Assembly: GCA_015065445.1 (NCBI GenBank)
Contig: SVQF01000009.1
Span: 1 to 33,444, forward strand
Length of the DNA stretch: 33,444 bases
Reading direction: 5' to 3'
Source: Oscillospiraceae bacterium
GTDB lineage: Bacteria; Bacillota; Clostridia; Oscillospirales; Acutalibacteraceae
The notes under the pieces: model-generated
The model's input: only the letters and a program-made list of their open reading frames with translations
Database searches by the model: none
What the model was told of the DNA's origin: nothing
Position numbers and translations under genes: made by a program
In this document: piece by piece, positions 32,922 through 33,444 of the stretch
How positions within the stretch are numbered: position 1 is the first letter of the stretch
How the letters are laid out: each line of letters starts with the position of its first letter

Positions 32922-33384
32922 GTTTATTCGCATAATTTCGCCGATTTCACTGCCTGCAGTTCTGCTGTTTGACGGTGCAGTAGGGTACTATTTTGTTGTA
33001 GCCTTCAAGAAAATATTGGAGGATGAAAGCGTGTTTTCCGCCCTGTTTCTTATAATACAGATTGTAGCGGTAGTAATTGCTTTTCTTACCACACGTGAAG
33101 TGCTGCGTCACGGCGTAAAAATCACCGACAAATCAGTCGAATTTACCGCACTCGACTCAAATAACAAAGTTTTTTTTGACGAAATCGAAAGAGTAGAAGT
33201 TCTTAAAGACACCAAAGCTTCTCTTAAAAAGAATTTTGTCAGCCGCTATTCGTCGCTGATTTTTTACCTAAGCGACGACACAGTGCTGACGGTTGAACTC
33301 GGAATCACCACCAAAAAGAAACTCGCCCTCATCGAGCAGGAAATCACCTCCCGCCTCGTAAAGACCGAAGAGGAGGCGGAATAA
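32911..33384 (+). CDS. Small membrane protein with C-terminal PH-like domain, unknown function
   Basis: 157 aa from GTG 32911, which has AAGGAG 7 bases upstream and overlaps the end of the pseudouridine synthase gene by 11 bases. There are two hydrophobic helices (about 12-32 and 42-62). A soluble part follows, VLRHGVKITDKSVEFTALDSNNKVFFDEIERVEVLKDTKAS...SLIFYLSDDTVLTVELGI, whose strand pattern resembles a bacterial PH (YcxB/bPH-like) domain, and then a C-terminal helix. The assignment is by pattern only. The stop overlaps the next ATG by one base, so it is part of the same operon. Confidence 0.72.
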   Translation: MQDKFIRIISPISLPAVLLFDGAVGYYFVVAFKKILEDESVFSALFLIIQIVAVVIAFLTTREVLRHGVKITDKSVEFTALDSNNKVFFDEIERVEVLKDTKASLKKNFVSRYSSLIFYLSDDTVLTVELGITTKKKLALIEQEITSRLVKTEEEAE

Positions 33385-33444
33385 TGACCGGATGGGAAAT
33401 GTTTGAACTTGATGCTACCGACTATCTTAACTATAATTACGGCG
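33384..33444 (+). CDS. Start of an unidentified gene (3' cut by window)
   Basis: An ATG at 33384 overlaps the previous stop (TAATG) and has a perfect AGGAGG 7 bases upstream. The 20 visible codons read MTGWEMFELDATDYLNYNYG. The pattern W-x-x-F-E-x-x-x-x-x-Y-L-N is faintly like the start of some restriction-endonuclease-fold proteins, but this is too short to assign. Confidence 0.7.
   Translation, partial: MTGWEMFELDATDYLNYNYG

Overview
The window looks like chromosome from a low-to-mid GC, spore-forming Clostridia member, probably a gut Oscillospiraceae/Ruminococcaceae-type organism. This is inference from sequence. The grounds are a cotJA-cotJB-cotJC spore cassette, consensus sigma-A promoters with purine-rich ribosome binding sites, a CDP-glycerol (wall polymer) pair, and housekeeping genes with Firmicutes-type architecture. 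I see no rRNA, CRISPR array, integrase or insertion sequence. Most of the window is ordinary core genome.

Layout. (1) 1-3429, plus strand: the 3' part of a membrane-anchored metallophosphoesterase; a DUF4234-like membrane protein with a Gln/Pro-rich tail under its own promoter and terminator; and a translationally coupled pair of unrecognised membrane proteins that share a layout of membrane helices, winged-helix-like segment and zinc ribbon. (2) 3458-3597: a minus-strand tRNA-Pro(GGG) with a terminator, next to an inverted, degraded copy of its own 3' end. (3) 3680-8844, plus strand: glyA, a CDP-glycerol glycerophosphotransferase, tagD, a class I/II aminotransferase and trpS, with a promoter at one end and a terminator at the other. 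(4) 8848-9987: cotJABC with a sporulation-like promoter and a terminator. (5) 10022-14781, minus strand: a seven-gene run led by a TetR regulator with a consensus promoter and repeated dyads just downstream of it. It continues with a YdeI-GNAT fusion, a chloramphenicol acetyltransferase-like protein, a flavin reductase-like protein (TTG start), a VOC protein, a CDP-alcohol phosphatidyltransferase and a zinc-ribbon protein. (6) 14842-22054, minus strand: an orphan family 5 solute-binding lipoprotein, a VanZ-like protein, nagB, a small putative lipoprotein, metG, a TatD hydrolase and an FkbM methyltransferase, mostly overlapping or tightly spaced, from one good promoter to one terminator. (7) 22089-28328, minus strand: uvrB, a MATE transporter and uvrA with 1-nt gaps. 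(8) 28344-33444, plus strand: a carboxylesterase, a GH31 glycosidase broken by a frameshift, an RluA-type pseudouridine synthase, a small membrane protein and the start of another gene.

The points most worth following are the paired membrane/winged-helix/zinc-ribbon proteins, the single clean frameshift in the GH31 gene (consistent with loss of one CG from a CGCG), the autoregulated TetR operon, the tRNA 3'-end inverted copy, and the MATE gene between uvrB and uvrA. I found no convincing complete defence or mobile system. The last 20 codons of the window open a gene that cannot be identified here.
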